A stretch of DNA of 64,000 nucleotides from Heterobilharzia americana (lineage: Eukaryota > Platyhelminthes > Trematoda > Strigeidida > Schistosomatidae). The stretch's first letter is position 1. The number at the start of each line of letters is the position of its first letter. Below the pieces are notes generated by a model that searched no databases, was not told the origin of the DNA, and worked only from the letters and a program-made list of their open reading frames with translations. This document shows positions 1-11,660 of the stretch, one piece after another. The stretch covers positions 113,578,701 through 113,642,700 of the forward strand of contig OX104134.1 in assembly GCA_944470555.2 (NCBI GenBank), written 5' to 3'. The position numbers and the translations under genes are program-made.

Positions 1-77
1 GCACTATAAAAATGTTACTGCCTAGTTATTGTTTTTTACATATCTCTATATGTAAAGGTATTTAAATTTTGTATTCA

Positions 78-416
78 TCATGGACTGAGATCAGTTGGAG
101 AAGCATTGGAAACCTGGGAGCACTGGAGACCTGTTTCATTTTAGTCTGGGAATCCTCAGCAGTGCCAACCCATGTTCCCTCCAGGGATCGAACGTAGAAC
201 CTTCAGGTTCCACTACCAGCACGTTACCATTGAGTCACTGGGTCCGAATCCAGTGGTCTATATTCCCTTTTTCTGTAAGTTCCCGATATAGTGCAACCTC
301 CATAAAATGCCATTGTTTAGTAACTGTCGTTATGTGCGGTTTGGTTGGCCCCACCGGTTATGACTTCTCCTTCATCATGGACTGACTGATAAATACCAAC
401 CTGAAATCAATAAATA
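78..416 (-). repeat. tRNA-derived SINE with decayed hammerhead ribozyme
   Basis: Read on the minus strand, this copy has a Pol III A-box-like stretch, a B box (the plus strand shows ggatcgaac), then a hammerhead-like segment at 165-120 and a 3' end with the CTCCAACTGAT motif shared with copies at 11.0, 21.6 and 22.0 kb. The ribozyme keeps the stem I halves (GCACTG/CAGTGC) and the CTGAGGA core. Stem II is broken (TTCC facing AAAT) and stem III is mispaired, so it is probably inactive. The long plus-strand open frame here is a by-product of the SINE. It lies downstream of the LITAF gene's last exon. Confidence 0.75.
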
Positions 417-859
417 AACCCCACAAACCTTCAAATTGTATTCGAAAATGGGTTTTTTCAAGACTAAAAGTAGAGAACTACACAGGCAACACTTATAGTT
501 TCCTCGCAAGGAGTTAATTTCAACATTACCGGCTCTCTTATCTGTAGCGAAATTCAGCTTAGCATATAAAATACTTAATGGTCCAGAACTTTAGGATGAA
601 AAGCATATATGAAGTACGAGCGTCTTTTGGAAAACATAATGCCATAAAAAAGAGAAGTCGAAGAAAGAGACATCTCGCCTTTAGATCGATTTAGGATCGG
701 TATGAGAACATGTTAATCATAATAGTTTCATCCACATTATTTTAAGAACCTTATTATGTTTTCAACAGTTTAAAGTTACCAAAAAAATTTCGGTGTTCAG
801 TATTATTAGATTCATGGTTTCTATCATAAAATGAAAAATTACCAAACAATTTAGTTGGA
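417..859. other. AT-rich flank, nothing recognised
   Basis: AT-rich sequence between the SINE copy and the LITAF 3' end. I see no coding frame or named repeat. Confidence 0.5.
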
Positions 860-865
860 TTTATT
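860..865 (-). promoter_or_regulatory. Candidate poly(A) signal of the LITAF-like gene
   Basis: AATAAA on the minus strand, about 100 nt past the TGA stop of the LITAF last exon. Position and motif fit a cleavage/polyadenylation signal. In AT-rich DNA the hexamer is common, so the call rests on location. Confidence 0.35.
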
Positions 866-963
866 ATCATTAAAAATTTTTCACAAACTTATAGAAAAAA
901 CGTTTCTTTAAAATTTCATCTCATTTCTGGAAATGTTATGATATCGTTTGCTTTACTCTTATT

Positions 964-1842
<879 letters not shown>

Positions 1843-2300
1843 ATGCCTAGTCACCGATTGCCTCGTCACACAATGTTGGCTGAGGTGGGTCCAGGCTGGA
1901 AAAAGGCCCGAGGTGGCCAGACTAAAACATGGCACCAATGTATGAAGTCTCTGACTGTTGGTTTAAGCCCTGTAGGACGATGCAGACTAGGTGGTTGGGG
2001 TCCACGGGACAAGAGGAACCAGTGGTTGGAGACCCTAGGTGATATGGCTCAGAACCGAAGTCAGTGGCGCAGATGTATACACACATTATCCTCATCCTAA
2101 CAACGCTATACCGAATCTCACTATTTTGTCACTCCTCTTTCCTTTCTTCTCATACTTTATATTTCTTTTGACTGCATTCACTTATCTTCATCCTTCACCT
2201 CACTACCTTTTTACTTGATGTGCTGATATGAGGTGTGGCAACTCGGACCGTTACGCAGTAATGCCTGGTCCTATGTTGATAATGATGATGATGATGATAT
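1843..2300 (+). mobile_element. RTE-clade non-LTR retrotransposon, 3' end
   Basis: The reading frame to the stop at 2100 encodes the conserved C-terminus of a schistosome RTE family: RLPRHTMLAEVG, then GGQTKTWHQCMKSLT, then GPRDKRNQWLETLGDMAQNRSQWRRC. After about 180 bp of 3' UTR it ends in a short (GAT)n tract at 2277-2299, the simple-repeat tail typical of RTE elements. It is 5'-truncated, as usual for target-primed reverse transcription. The same C-terminus recurs on the minus strand at 18.4-19.1 kb and, more decayed, on the plus strand at 16.8-17.4 kb. The upstream boundary is approximate. Confidence 0.8.
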
Positions 2301-3086
2301 ATAGATATAATGGTTACGATTACGTATGGTATTAGTGTAAAGAATTTATCCGTTTTAAAGTTGATATTGTTTTCAAGAAAAATAAAATAATTTCTGAACG
2401 ACAACAGCTTCACGAAAGGGAACACTGGAGATCTAAAATTTGGCTAGTTAATTAAATTATATTCTTAGCAAAGTGAAATGTCCAGTTAATTAGAAGAAGT
2501 TGTGCGTGAATGATTCATTTGATAACACACCTTTGAACAATTACAGCTAACATATAGTGAGACTAGATTTATGACCATGATGTTAACCATGTCTATAAGT
2601 CCAGAGGTTTCTCCCCAGTCTTTATTTCATCAATAAAGTATGGAAACATTTTGAACATATTTATTGTGTGTTCTGAAGGTGATACATACCCACATAGTAT
2701 ACCAGTTTGCTAACCATTAAGTAAGCGAAAATAAAGCAGGTATGTTTTTGGAAAATAGTAATGATTCTCATAAACATTTCATTATCAAAAGCTTCATTAA
2801 GTACTGATACATAAGGAAATCATTCTGATTCTCTATGTTTTGTGAGTAGCAGTCGAGAATATTAGGTGTATAATGCGGTGGTTGTAAAGTTTTGAAATTT
2901 GTACACAAGACAGCGACGTAGTGCACACAATCCACTTGGCTTTTATAGTATTTCTAATAGAAAATTACTTTGGAAGTGTTTTGAAAATACCACTTTTGGA
3001 TGGATGTTAATACACTTAAAACAAATGTTGCTTCATTGGATGAACTTTGGTGAACAAATGTGTATTTGACGTGCTGAACCACTTCA
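2301..3086. other. Intron 3 sequence, nothing recognised
   Basis: AT-rich with no open frame of note and no repeat I can name. Confidence 0.45.
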
Positions 3087-3470
3087 CTTTTTATAGTTAC
3101 ACTGGGCACCTCTGAAGATCAGTCGTGGAGCAATAGTTTACATTTGAGTGGCGAGAAACGTGTGTCAAACATTCTCGAATTGCCACTCAATACGATCAGA
3201 AGACTCTGCATCTTGTCACAGTCTTCACCTTAGAGGATTACGTAATCTGCCTATTCTTGATCTAGATCTGGTTTTCACGGGTTCGCTGTTCCTGTGCTCT
3301 ACTCAAACGCTTCATGATTATAGAACCTAGAATTTTAGATACTATGATCGTCAGGCTGATCTTTTTGAGGTTATCACAAAAGGATTTCTCACATTCTTGA
3401 GGATTAGGACAATCAGTGATTGAGACCAGTCCGAAGGGATAATGTATGACTCTCATACACTATTAAAAAG
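3087..3470 (-). pseudogene. RTE reverse transcriptase, two joined fragments
   Basis: Minus-strand translation of 3456-3262 gives a frame with ILGSIIMKRLSRAQEQRTRENQ, resembling the RT segment just before the QAGFR motif of schistosome RTE proteins. The stretch at about 3087-3260 matches, in the same orientation, the sequence upstream of and across the RT motif C region found at 19.7-19.9 kb. The part between them (motif A region) is missing, so this is an internally deleted relic. Stops and frame changes rule out function. Confidence 0.6.
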
Positions 3471-4340
3471 TTCAGTTAATTTGACCAAAAACTCTGCCAC
3501 CATTCTTAACTACCACTACCTTTACTATCTACCACTCGTTTGGCCATACTGCTCCTCCTCGTTTCACGTCACCAGCAGCTTTCTCTACTTCTGTAAGCTT
3601 GGGCCGTCCTATCTCGATGCCGCATTAGGGGTTCAAGTGGATAGCGGGCTAGAAAATAGTAGATATAATTCAGATGAACTGTTCGTCCATCGTTCCAGTC
3701 GTCAGTCTTGCAAGTGAACTGCAGCCCCATTCATTTACGCCATAATCTCACTAATCACTGACCTTCCCGCTCCGAAATACTTGATAACTCCCAGTAAATG
3801 TTTACTGATACATATCGTCACTGTCTTTTTCCTCTCTTGAGTCTTCGCCATACGTAGACATCTTGTCTGTCTACATTTGAGTTGCTTCCGCTCCTCAGTA
3901 CGCTCGGAGCCTGTAGGGATGCGTTTGTGTGCATCCATTAGTTCAGAAGAAGCTGCTGGGATCCATTAACCCTTTCTCATCACCCTCTGGGACTGGAGAT
4001 GGCTTTTTCTGGATGAGTGATGTTGTTCTGTCCCAATAAGTGGTTAACTTTTTTCGTACTGAAAGCAGCCTTAGTGTTCTCATGGTCCAGCTGCCCACGT
4101 AGGGATCTTGTTGCTGCGGTCTTTTCACGCCCGCTTAGACGCTGGCATGCACACTCACGAAACAGCGCGTGGTCACTGTTCAAACAAGTACTCCAGGAGG
4201 AATGAAATTCTTCCACTGACTCTCTCCGGCGATAACTGATAGCAATGCAGCCTGTGTTTGCCGCCTAGTTGCGGTCGGTAGATGACAAGTCAGGCAGTGT
4301 CTCTACGTCTAAAGTTTAGGCAGGCCAGAATTAGATAGTT
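3471..4340 (-). other. GC-richer segment, possibly more of the RTE relic
   Basis: This stretch is less AT-rich than its surroundings and has several minus-strand frames of 60-80 codons in different phases. That pattern fits a decayed mobile-element coding region continuous with the RT relic next to it. I could not match any frame to a defined domain, so the assignment is tentative. Confidence 0.3.
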
Positions 4341-4789
4341 GTCTGAGCACAGTTATAGCAGGCGATTGCCGTTATCCACATATATCGCTGTTAGTTTGCT
4401 GTAATAACATAAATTTTGTAATCTCATGAAGTTACCATTATCTTAGGCAAACAAAGACTTTCCTGTTATCGTTATTGTTTTTGAATCTGTAAAATGTTTG
4501 GTAGACTTTTGAAATGACTTTGTTTATTATAAAGAAGGAAATAGGAGCTACACTATCCTTTAAAGACTCTATCTATATTCAGTCTCGAAGCTATGTACTA
4601 CTGTCAAAGAAGTTATTAAGATATTCATTTACAAGTAGCAAACCCCATGTAACAATGAAAATCACATGAAAGCATGCAAAAGTTAGCAATGCAAAAAATA
4701 GTCTTATCGGAAGACCTACTTTCGGAAATTCTGAGTAGATGCACTTGTAACTGACTAGTGTTGATCAAAAATTTCATCATCATTTAGTA

Positions 4790-5095
4790 TATCTGGGGTA
4801 GCCGTGGTTTGATGATTGAAGGTGAAATGAAAACTGGGGCCACGGAAGGTTTCGAACCACCGACCACAGGGTTTCCGGCCCGGTGCTCTACCAACTTAAC
4901 TACAACACCAGTTGCTAACGGGTTACGAATTCACATGACAGTCTGACGAAAACCTTGGTTATTGAAAAGGAATAAAATTCTGTCTTTGTAGCTCAGTTGG
5001 TAGAGCAACTGGTGATCACTATTTCGAATCTCGCCGGGGTCTGAATTTTTATTTCACTTTCAGTCATCACCCAGTACCAAAAATATTATCCCTAG
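4790..5095. repeat. Head-to-head pair of tRNA-derived SINEs
   Basis: The left half, read on the minus strand, has a tRNA-like body: A box (TAGTTAAGTTGG, about 4910) and B box (GGTGGTTCGAAACC, about 4850). The right half, read on the plus strand, has A box TAGCTCAGTTGGTAGAGC (about 4987) and B box TTTCGAATCTC (about 5020). Their 3' ends are inverted copies of one another: gattgaaggtgaaatgaaaa on the left faces tttatttcactttcagtcat on the right. Neither half pairs well enough in its arms to be a genuine tRNA gene. A single-unit relative lies at 56.1 kb. Confidence 0.65.
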
Positions 5096-6880
5096 CAAAC
5101 CTATGGTTAACCACACACAGCAAAAAATGTTTTAGTAGCCTCAATCAGGTTGTCGAATATCTTGGATCACAAATGCTGTATAGCGAAATAGAATTTGGTG
5201 TTGAGAAGCAACCATATACACGATCACTTTTGTAGTAAAAGAGCAAATTTACTAGAGAGAATAGCATTTGTTTACACCATTATCAGACGAAACTTGGTTT
5301 GTGAAATCAAACGCATTGTAATATATCGTATTTGGTTCTTAATTAAAGGCGATTATGAGCCTGATTGCTACGGGACTTACCATTAGGCATGTAACAAGAG
5401 ATTAGAAATTATTTAGGAAGCTGTTCAAAGGTAAAATCAGTCAATACGTATATCATTTTTGTGCACTATCCAGAAGAGGATTCAAAGAAAAACAGGTGGG
5501 TTATATAACCAAAAAAGTATGAAGCTAGGTTTTTGAAGAAAATCCAAGAGATTCTAAATTACATAAATCTTGCTTTGGAGTCATGGACTAGTAGAAGACT
5601 GGAGTAAAACTGGTAAATTATTTGACCTAAGGTAAACTGAAGGACTGAAATGATTCACTTGAGGTGCTTGCTGTGACACGTGATATGACTATAAAAGATG
5701 TCGGAACTTGTATGACTACTTTGATATGATGATTAACGGAAAATTAAACTCAGAACCATTCACTAAATAGTAATGTTACATTGTGTGCTAGGTCAGACAG
5801 ACATGTCTAAGACGCAGTTGGATTCTAGTACAGCCCTTAGTTTCTATTCTCATATTTATGCAATCAATCTTTTTGAATTCAAGATTTATTAGAATCATCA
5901 TGTTACTACAACAGTAATGCTCATTTCTTTATCCATATCTTGGAACCAACTGATGTTAAATATCGTTAGTTTTCTAAAACAAACACAGCGTGTAATTTCA
6001 GTTTCATATTGTTCTGACGGAGCTTCACAGGACCGTAAACACTTAAGAATATAATAGGTTATAAATATATGTAATTGCATAAGTTATAGTCTTTTAGTTT
6101 ATATGAAGTTTCTTTGTATATTATACACTTTGTACCAGGATATTTATCGATTTCGTCAGCTTCATAATGAAAAGAAAAGACTCAGTTAAAAGCTATCACA
6201 GTCCCATAATCCCTTAATCCAACCTACGGTTCGAACAAATAAGCAAACAGTGAATGTCTGAACCTTAAAAGAATTAAGTTAGAAGACTAGAGAATGTTTG
6301 TGATTTCCTTAACTTTCAAATAGGATGTCACAGTTCACACCAGTGCTCATCAAACTCTATACACAACTGCTCATCTTATGGGATGGCAAATCGGTATCGT
6401 TGGAGTAATGAGTGAAGACAAGAATTTTTATTTCTAGGAAACGATGAAATTGTAACACTTAATGGTAGTTGACATCTGTCTCCAATGAAACGGCAAATAA
6501 AATATGATTCAATGTGTAATCATCGAGATAATCATAAACCAAATATTCATCATTTCGCTCCAAAGCCCACTTTGTCTCATAACATTTTTCATATGGAATC
6601 TGGAACGATCTTTTGGTTGATAAATTTAGACGTATGTTCTATAATTATAAGACTGCATCCTTCTCGATTTCAATGATGCGTTATATGTATTTTCGTCGTA
6701 CTAAAAGCGTACCTAGTACGTACATAACGACAGTGGTGGGACAACTGTTGACTTACTAAAAGGTCTAATATTGATAAGTGTTAAAAGATAATTGTACACC
6801 GAAGCATCAGAAATCGAATATATTAGCTGTTAAACTTCGAACATTCTTTAGAATGACGAACTTCCACTACTGGTTCCATC
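5096..6880. other. AT-rich intron 3 sequence
   Basis: No domain or named repeat recognised. A few bases near 5195 (ttgagaagcaac) recur near 7150 and may be a tiny scrap of the element called there. Confidence 0.4.
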
Positions 6881-6881
6881 A

Positions 6882-7181
6882 TTGTGGATAAATCATTTCA
6901 CCTTCTTCTGTGGAACAAACTGTATATGCTATGAGCGGATGCAAATTGTTCAATGTTTATGTGAACATCTTTCCATACAGGGGAACAGTTCCACTCTACA
7001 ATATTTGGTTGACACTAAAAAAAAAATTTCCAAACATTCATTTTGCGTAGCTTTTGGGACTTCGAAGAAGCTTGCAAGTCGTAGAAGCAAACGTGTCTCA
7101 TGCATTTTTGAAGCCCTAGTGATACAGATATGGAAATCAGAATTGTGTGTTGAGAAGCAACTTTTGCACTTACTTCTCTGA
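6882..7181 (+). pseudogene. Possible Penelope-like element, GIY-YIG endonuclease relic
   Basis: A 99-codon frame ends in SCIFEALVIQIWKSELCVEKQL. This resembles the end of the GIY-YIG endonuclease of Penelope-like elements, where an Arg/Glu-Ala helix and a 'P-x-L-C-x-Q-K' tail follow a histidine-containing region (here RMQIVQCLCEHLSIQ, then STLQYLVDTKK). The GIY and YIG strands themselves are not visible and the frame is short. It may instead be the tail of another retroelement. No RT was found upstream. Confidence 0.4.
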
Positions 7182-8394
7182 TACACAAACATTGCATATC
7201 CTTGAAAACAACTAGCTCTTTTTTGTTTTGCATCCTTTAATGTCGCTGACTTGTTAGTTAGTATTCAGATTTTGAGTTCGAGTCCGAACTTTTTGTCGTG
7301 AATCCTTTTACCCTAACACTAACGCTTAGGTATTTCGGCATGCATTATTGATCGCTTGCTTTCTACTAAGTTTTACCGTACAGAATCCAATCACTCAGGC
7401 TGTTTAATAGTTTAATTCTTGCGCGAATATCATTACGACATTATTTTCCCTAATGGCAACCTAAAAGAATCATAATTTTACATATCCTGTTGACATTCTG
7501 TATCATTGTCTCTTTCTGAACGTTTTCTGAGAATAAAAGAAAGTAAATTTAAGAAAGAAAGAAAGCAGGTAAATTTATTCTCTGAACGCTCTTTTTTTTC
7601 CAGAAAGCTAGATAAACTGCTTCTTTGACTACTCAGGCATTGATTCACTTAAAAGCAAATCTTCGAAAAGCAACTGGTATTTTCAGAAAGTATAACCTGC
7701 ATCAACAAACATTTCGTAGGAGCGCTTAACGGGATTATTTCTACCAGTAAAATGTTTACTAGAATCAAAATAACCCTGACAATGAATTCAAAGTTATCAA
7801 GTGTTTGATCAGGAATCACGTATTTTTAGAAAAAAATGTTATATTTTTAATGTCATACATTTTGAACAGTGTGATTTCGCATTAATTGCCAAAACATCCT
7901 ATGACATTCTAAAGAATGTAGTTTATACGAATGAAGATTGTGCTGGAAAGCGTTTAATCACTGCTACTACTGTGGATTATATTTTCAATAAGTTTGTAGT
8001 AAAAAAAATGTGATTTGAACGGCACAACCTTATCACGTATGAAGGCATTTAACACGTAATAATTTTAAATAAAACATAGACTTTTGTTCGGTACGAAAAT
8101 GACCTCGATAATAAAGGATGAATAATGCATTTTAAGACCCACTTAAGAAATAAATGCGACAGGAGGGAGTCGCTTTTTTCTATGACTACAACGGTATTCA
8201 GGTGGTCATCGCTGACTGTTCCTGTGGGCTGTTTTTGAATCCTTCTTAATGTCAGTTTTTTGACTCATGTCTTTAATAATCTCACCTATATAAGAGAGTT
8301 ATTAGTTTCATGAGATTTGCCTTTTCTGAGAATCCAACTACTTAGGATGGAATTTATCTTAGTGCACACTTCTGTTGGCTAATGAGCTCTTGTG
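7182..8394. other. AT-rich intron 3 sequence
   Basis: A tRNA B-box-like gagttcgagtcc lies at about 7274, without a convincing A box. Otherwise nothing is recognised. Confidence 0.35.
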
Positions 8395-8522
8395 CGCATG
8401 CCTCGATATTGCCTGTATTGTAACTTTGAGCGATTTCGTTCCCACTAGGACCTGAACTCGGGACTAGCCACTTCAAACGCCGGAGCGTTATCCACTAGGC
8501 CATTGAGTCATGATATCGTGAC
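8395..8522 (-). repeat. tRNA-derived SINE
   Basis: The minus strand from about 8515 reads TGGCCTAGTGGATAACGC, a near-perfect Pol III A box. Downstream is the B-box-like GAGTTCAGGTCC near 8455. The arms do not pair well enough for a functional tRNA, and the sequence runs on into a non-tRNA 3' body, so a SINE is the better call. The 3' boundary is uncertain. Confidence 0.6.
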
Positions 8523-9600
8523 TTTTGTTTCCTTGTTTAATGTGTTGTCATGACTGTTTTATTTGGCTTTCTTTAATTGCCCTTCAAGATAAAAAGCTTC
8601 AAAAAATAAACGAGTAGTTAGATTGCTCAAAATGTTTCGGTTATATGCGTCACATTTTTAAGAAATATAGTTTGACAATTATCATATCAAAAGTTACTGA
8701 AGTAAAATAGAGTTTAGTAAAGAATCCAATTATTGTAATTGCAGAAAGCAATAATACATTCAAGGTTGAAATACAACTCTATAAAAAGAAGTAGTCGATC
8801 ATTCCTTACTGTCAGAAAAAGTAACTAATGCAGGAATATTGTCATTGCTAATAAAGAAATAGTATTTGGTTTGAGGCCTTTAAAACCAGCTGTAAGTAAT
8901 TACCACATCTTGACTACTGTTTATTTTATCGATAAAAATATGAACTTCACCTGGAACCTTGTACAGTAGACACATATCGTTAGTGGAAACTTCGTTCAAA
9001 TTCTTTTGAAGTCTGATCGTGGTATTCAAATTTAATGTGTACAGAGATTTAGTGTGAAAGCGAAGCTAAACAGGATGATTCACCAGTAGACTGTGTCTAA
9101 TGTCAGAAATTTGGTTGCAGCTGATAGAAATCTTTGATTCCTGATATCATGCCTTATTTCGTTCACCTAAAACAAATACGCTACTTCACTGGTATCTTCC
9201 TCTCGGCGGTTAGGTATATACGACTAGATAAGTCAAAATATAACTCAAAATTTCACTGCAACTCTGCATCATTGTATCCCCATTAACTCGATCCTCTTCT
9301 GAACGTGTTCAAAGTTTTCTAGAAGAGTAACACTTAACAGGTCCAGTGATCATGATAATGAAACTAGATACATTTTATGAGATAGCATTTTTATTAAAAT
9401 TGAATTCATCTGTCTCTAGATCAATAGATTCTTTTATTTTCAGTTGCTTTCAGATAACTACCGATCAAGTGATGGTTGTAGACTGCTTGAAAAAAATTGC
9501 AGAAAGCATAATTTACGAGACTCATCACTCAAAGAAAGTCGAGCAATGTGACCCAGTATAGCAACGGGAAATTACAACAACTGACACTCTTTGTACAGGA
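8523..9600. other. AT-rich intron 3 sequence, nothing recognised
   Basis: No coding frame with family resemblance, no inverted ends and no tRNA-like boxes were seen. Confidence 0.4.
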
Positions 9601-9790
9601 GGTGGCTGTCGCACCTCACTGGTCTGGTAGATAACATTTGGCACTTCATGCAATAGACATTGTGTTCGAGTCCCAGGGAGAACAACACCACTCACCGGGC
9701 TGCAGGTACATCCGAGTAACGAGTCTTAAATTGGATGAAACGAGCGTCATGGATTCCGCTGTTAACTACCGAGCTGACTAGGAAATCGCT
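9601..9790 (+). repeat. Sm-alpha-like SINE with hammerhead relic
   Basis: A Pol III promoter-like region (weak A box near 9625, strong B box GTGTTCGAGTCCC at about 9662-9674) is followed by a segment with the layout of the schistosome Sm-alpha hammerhead at 9702-9765. Stem I halves CAG...ATCC and GGAT...CTG, stem II GTCT/GGAT, GAAA, and the GTC cleavage triplet are all present. The first core box reads GTAACGA instead of CTGANGA, so two invariant core positions are lost and activity is unlikely. Sm-alpha is a known S. mansoni hammerhead-bearing SINE; membership is inferred from architecture. Confidence 0.65.
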
Positions 9791-10962
9791 TAAAGGATTT
9801 CAGGAAGCCTTCTTATGATTTCTCAGGAAATAGTAGTTAGAGATATCTTTCACTTTTCAGTATGCTGCGTATCGGGACCACTTTTCACACAGACTGCAGC
9901 GTAATTAGATGTTCTGCTGACTGTGGACGTCTGGTGAATTGCTACGAGTAGGGATAAACTGGAAACGGCATACGTGGGTCCAATAGTAGTGAAGTATTAG
10001 CGACCACTTGAATTCGTAAACGTCTCGTCAATGGGTTTGGAAATATTATACTTGCAATAAAACTTGTGAAACCCTCATTTGCCTTAACAAGAAAGCTGAC
10101 AGTTGTTTTGACTGAGTCGTATTAGAGAAAGATACAACTGCTTAGTACTCGCTGACTCATGCTAAATCCTCGATTGAAATCGATTCATGGGAGTCATTTT
10201 CAGACTAAATAAGTCGGCAGAATAACACAGCGGTGAATCGATTTCTTGTCAGTAATTCACAGCAGTAATGCATTTTTGAATTTACAAATGGTAAGACGTC
10301 TATTGAATTCCTGTTCTGAGTAAATGGGAACTAGTATGAACAAAATAATTCCAAGTTAAGTGACACCTGAAGAGTAATGTTGAAGGTAAAATGAAGCAAA
10401 GCAGAAGTACTTATTTTATTTATTCATCCAATTTAATAACAGATGTATCTCAGGGTCAGAATAATAACCACCAGTCCAGACAACTAGAGGAATGAACTTA
10501 ATTTTAAGATGGATTGTTTCGAAGCATTTTTCAACACAAATAATCTGTCCATAATAAAACTGCATACATCAAAAGGTCAAACATTCAGATGGTTAGTAGA
10601 ACAACCTAGATGTAAATTGATACTAAGCAATATAATAGCGGTATTTTTAAGGTTCGTAATAAAGAAGGATCATCAATATGTTTAGAAGAAAACTGAACGA
10701 ACCAAATTCTTCTACTCAACAGATACCACTAACTGAATATTCATAAGTGGAAAAGCAAATGGTGATTGGTATTTTTTGTCAGGTTTTTGTCTTAGCCAAC
10801 TGTAATCAACAAACAGGAACCAACAAAGCATATTAAAAATATGAGGCATTTTGACTACAACTACTCAAAAAAGCAGGGAATTCTAAGTGAGCTACTGGGA
10901 AAAGTAGTTTTGTTTGATCTACCGCTTCGGTGATATCTTCCGTGAAGATTTATTAGTTGATT
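9791..10962. other. Intron 3 sequence, nothing recognised
   Basis: Mixed AT-rich sequence with no feature I can support. Confidence 0.4.
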
Positions 10963-11232
10963 TCAGGTTGAAATTCATCATGGACTGACATCAGTTGGAG
11001 AAATATCGGAAACCTGGGAGCACTGGGTAGTTGTTTCGTCCTAGTCTGGGAATCCTCAGTAGTCAGCACCCATGAACCCGTCGGGGGTCGAACTCAAGAC
11101 CTTCGGGGTTCCGTGGCCAGCGGAGTCATAGGTGTGCACCGCTGAGGAGTCCCATACTAGGACAAAACAACTGTGCTCCCAGGTTTCCAATGTTCTTCCA
11201 ACTGATGTCAGTCTATGATAAATTGCAACCTA
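10963..11232. repeat. Fold-back pair of hammerhead-SINE 3' halves
   Basis: The left part (minus orientation) carries the B box (GAGTTCGACCCCC on the minus strand) and a hammerhead relic at 11072-11020. The right part (plus orientation) holds only the ribozyme and 3' tail, with a relic at 11134-11180. The outer ends are inverted (catggactgacatcagttgg against ccaactgatgtcagtctatg). Left ribozyme: core and GAAA kept, stem I weakened. Right ribozyme: CTGAGGA and stem II GTCC/GGAC intact, but GAAA has become AAAA and the 3' strand of stem I is missing. Both are probably inactive. Confidence 0.7.
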
Positions 11233-11369
11233 AAATGGAATTACAATCTCCCATATTTCCCACTTTTTACTCACATGTTCATCTCAAAAGAAGCTTAGAT
11301 TTAGTGATCATGTGTTCATTTATCTTCAGGCAGGTACTCAAACACTAAAAATTTTGAAGGTAAACAATT

Positions 11370-11660
11370 GCCGCTTATCTTGATATTAGGACTACCTTTG
11401 ACTCATTAGACAACGATGTGTTCTGGAATTGTCTGTTTCAAAGAGGTGCGCCTGATAAGTTTGAGAACATCTTGAAAGTCAAGTACTTCAACAATTCATG
11501 TGGTACTAATACAGACAAACACCTTTCTCCATTGTTACGAACCAACAGTAAGGTTAGGGACAGCTCCTCGATCTTGCCATTCATCTTTAACATGACATTT
11601 TCAAAAAATCACTGGGAGAGGAGCAAGGTGGTGGCAGACCTGTTACCAGTTTAAAGACTT
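11370..11660 (+). pseudogene. RTE reverse transcriptase fragment (motif A region)
   Basis: Plus-strand frame: LDIRTTFDSLDNDVFWNCL, then GAPDKFENILKVKYFNNSCG, then SKVRDSSSILPFIFNMTF. This aligns by eye with RTE RT motif A (LDLRAAFDSVD type) and the approach to motif B (SGVRQGCPLSPFLFN type). The catalytic D-x-x-x-x-F-D spacing of motif A is kept (D-I-R-T-T-F-D), but motif B is badly altered and no motif C follows. Isolated, non-functional scrap. Confidence 0.65.

Noticed and set aside
95..385. 96-codon plus-strand protein
   Set aside because: It is the antisense reading of a SINE; the same pseudo-protein appears at other SINE copies.
4840..5040. Functional tRNA genes
   Set aside because: A and B boxes are good, but the acceptor, anticodon and T arms do not pair properly, and the sequence continues into SINE bodies.
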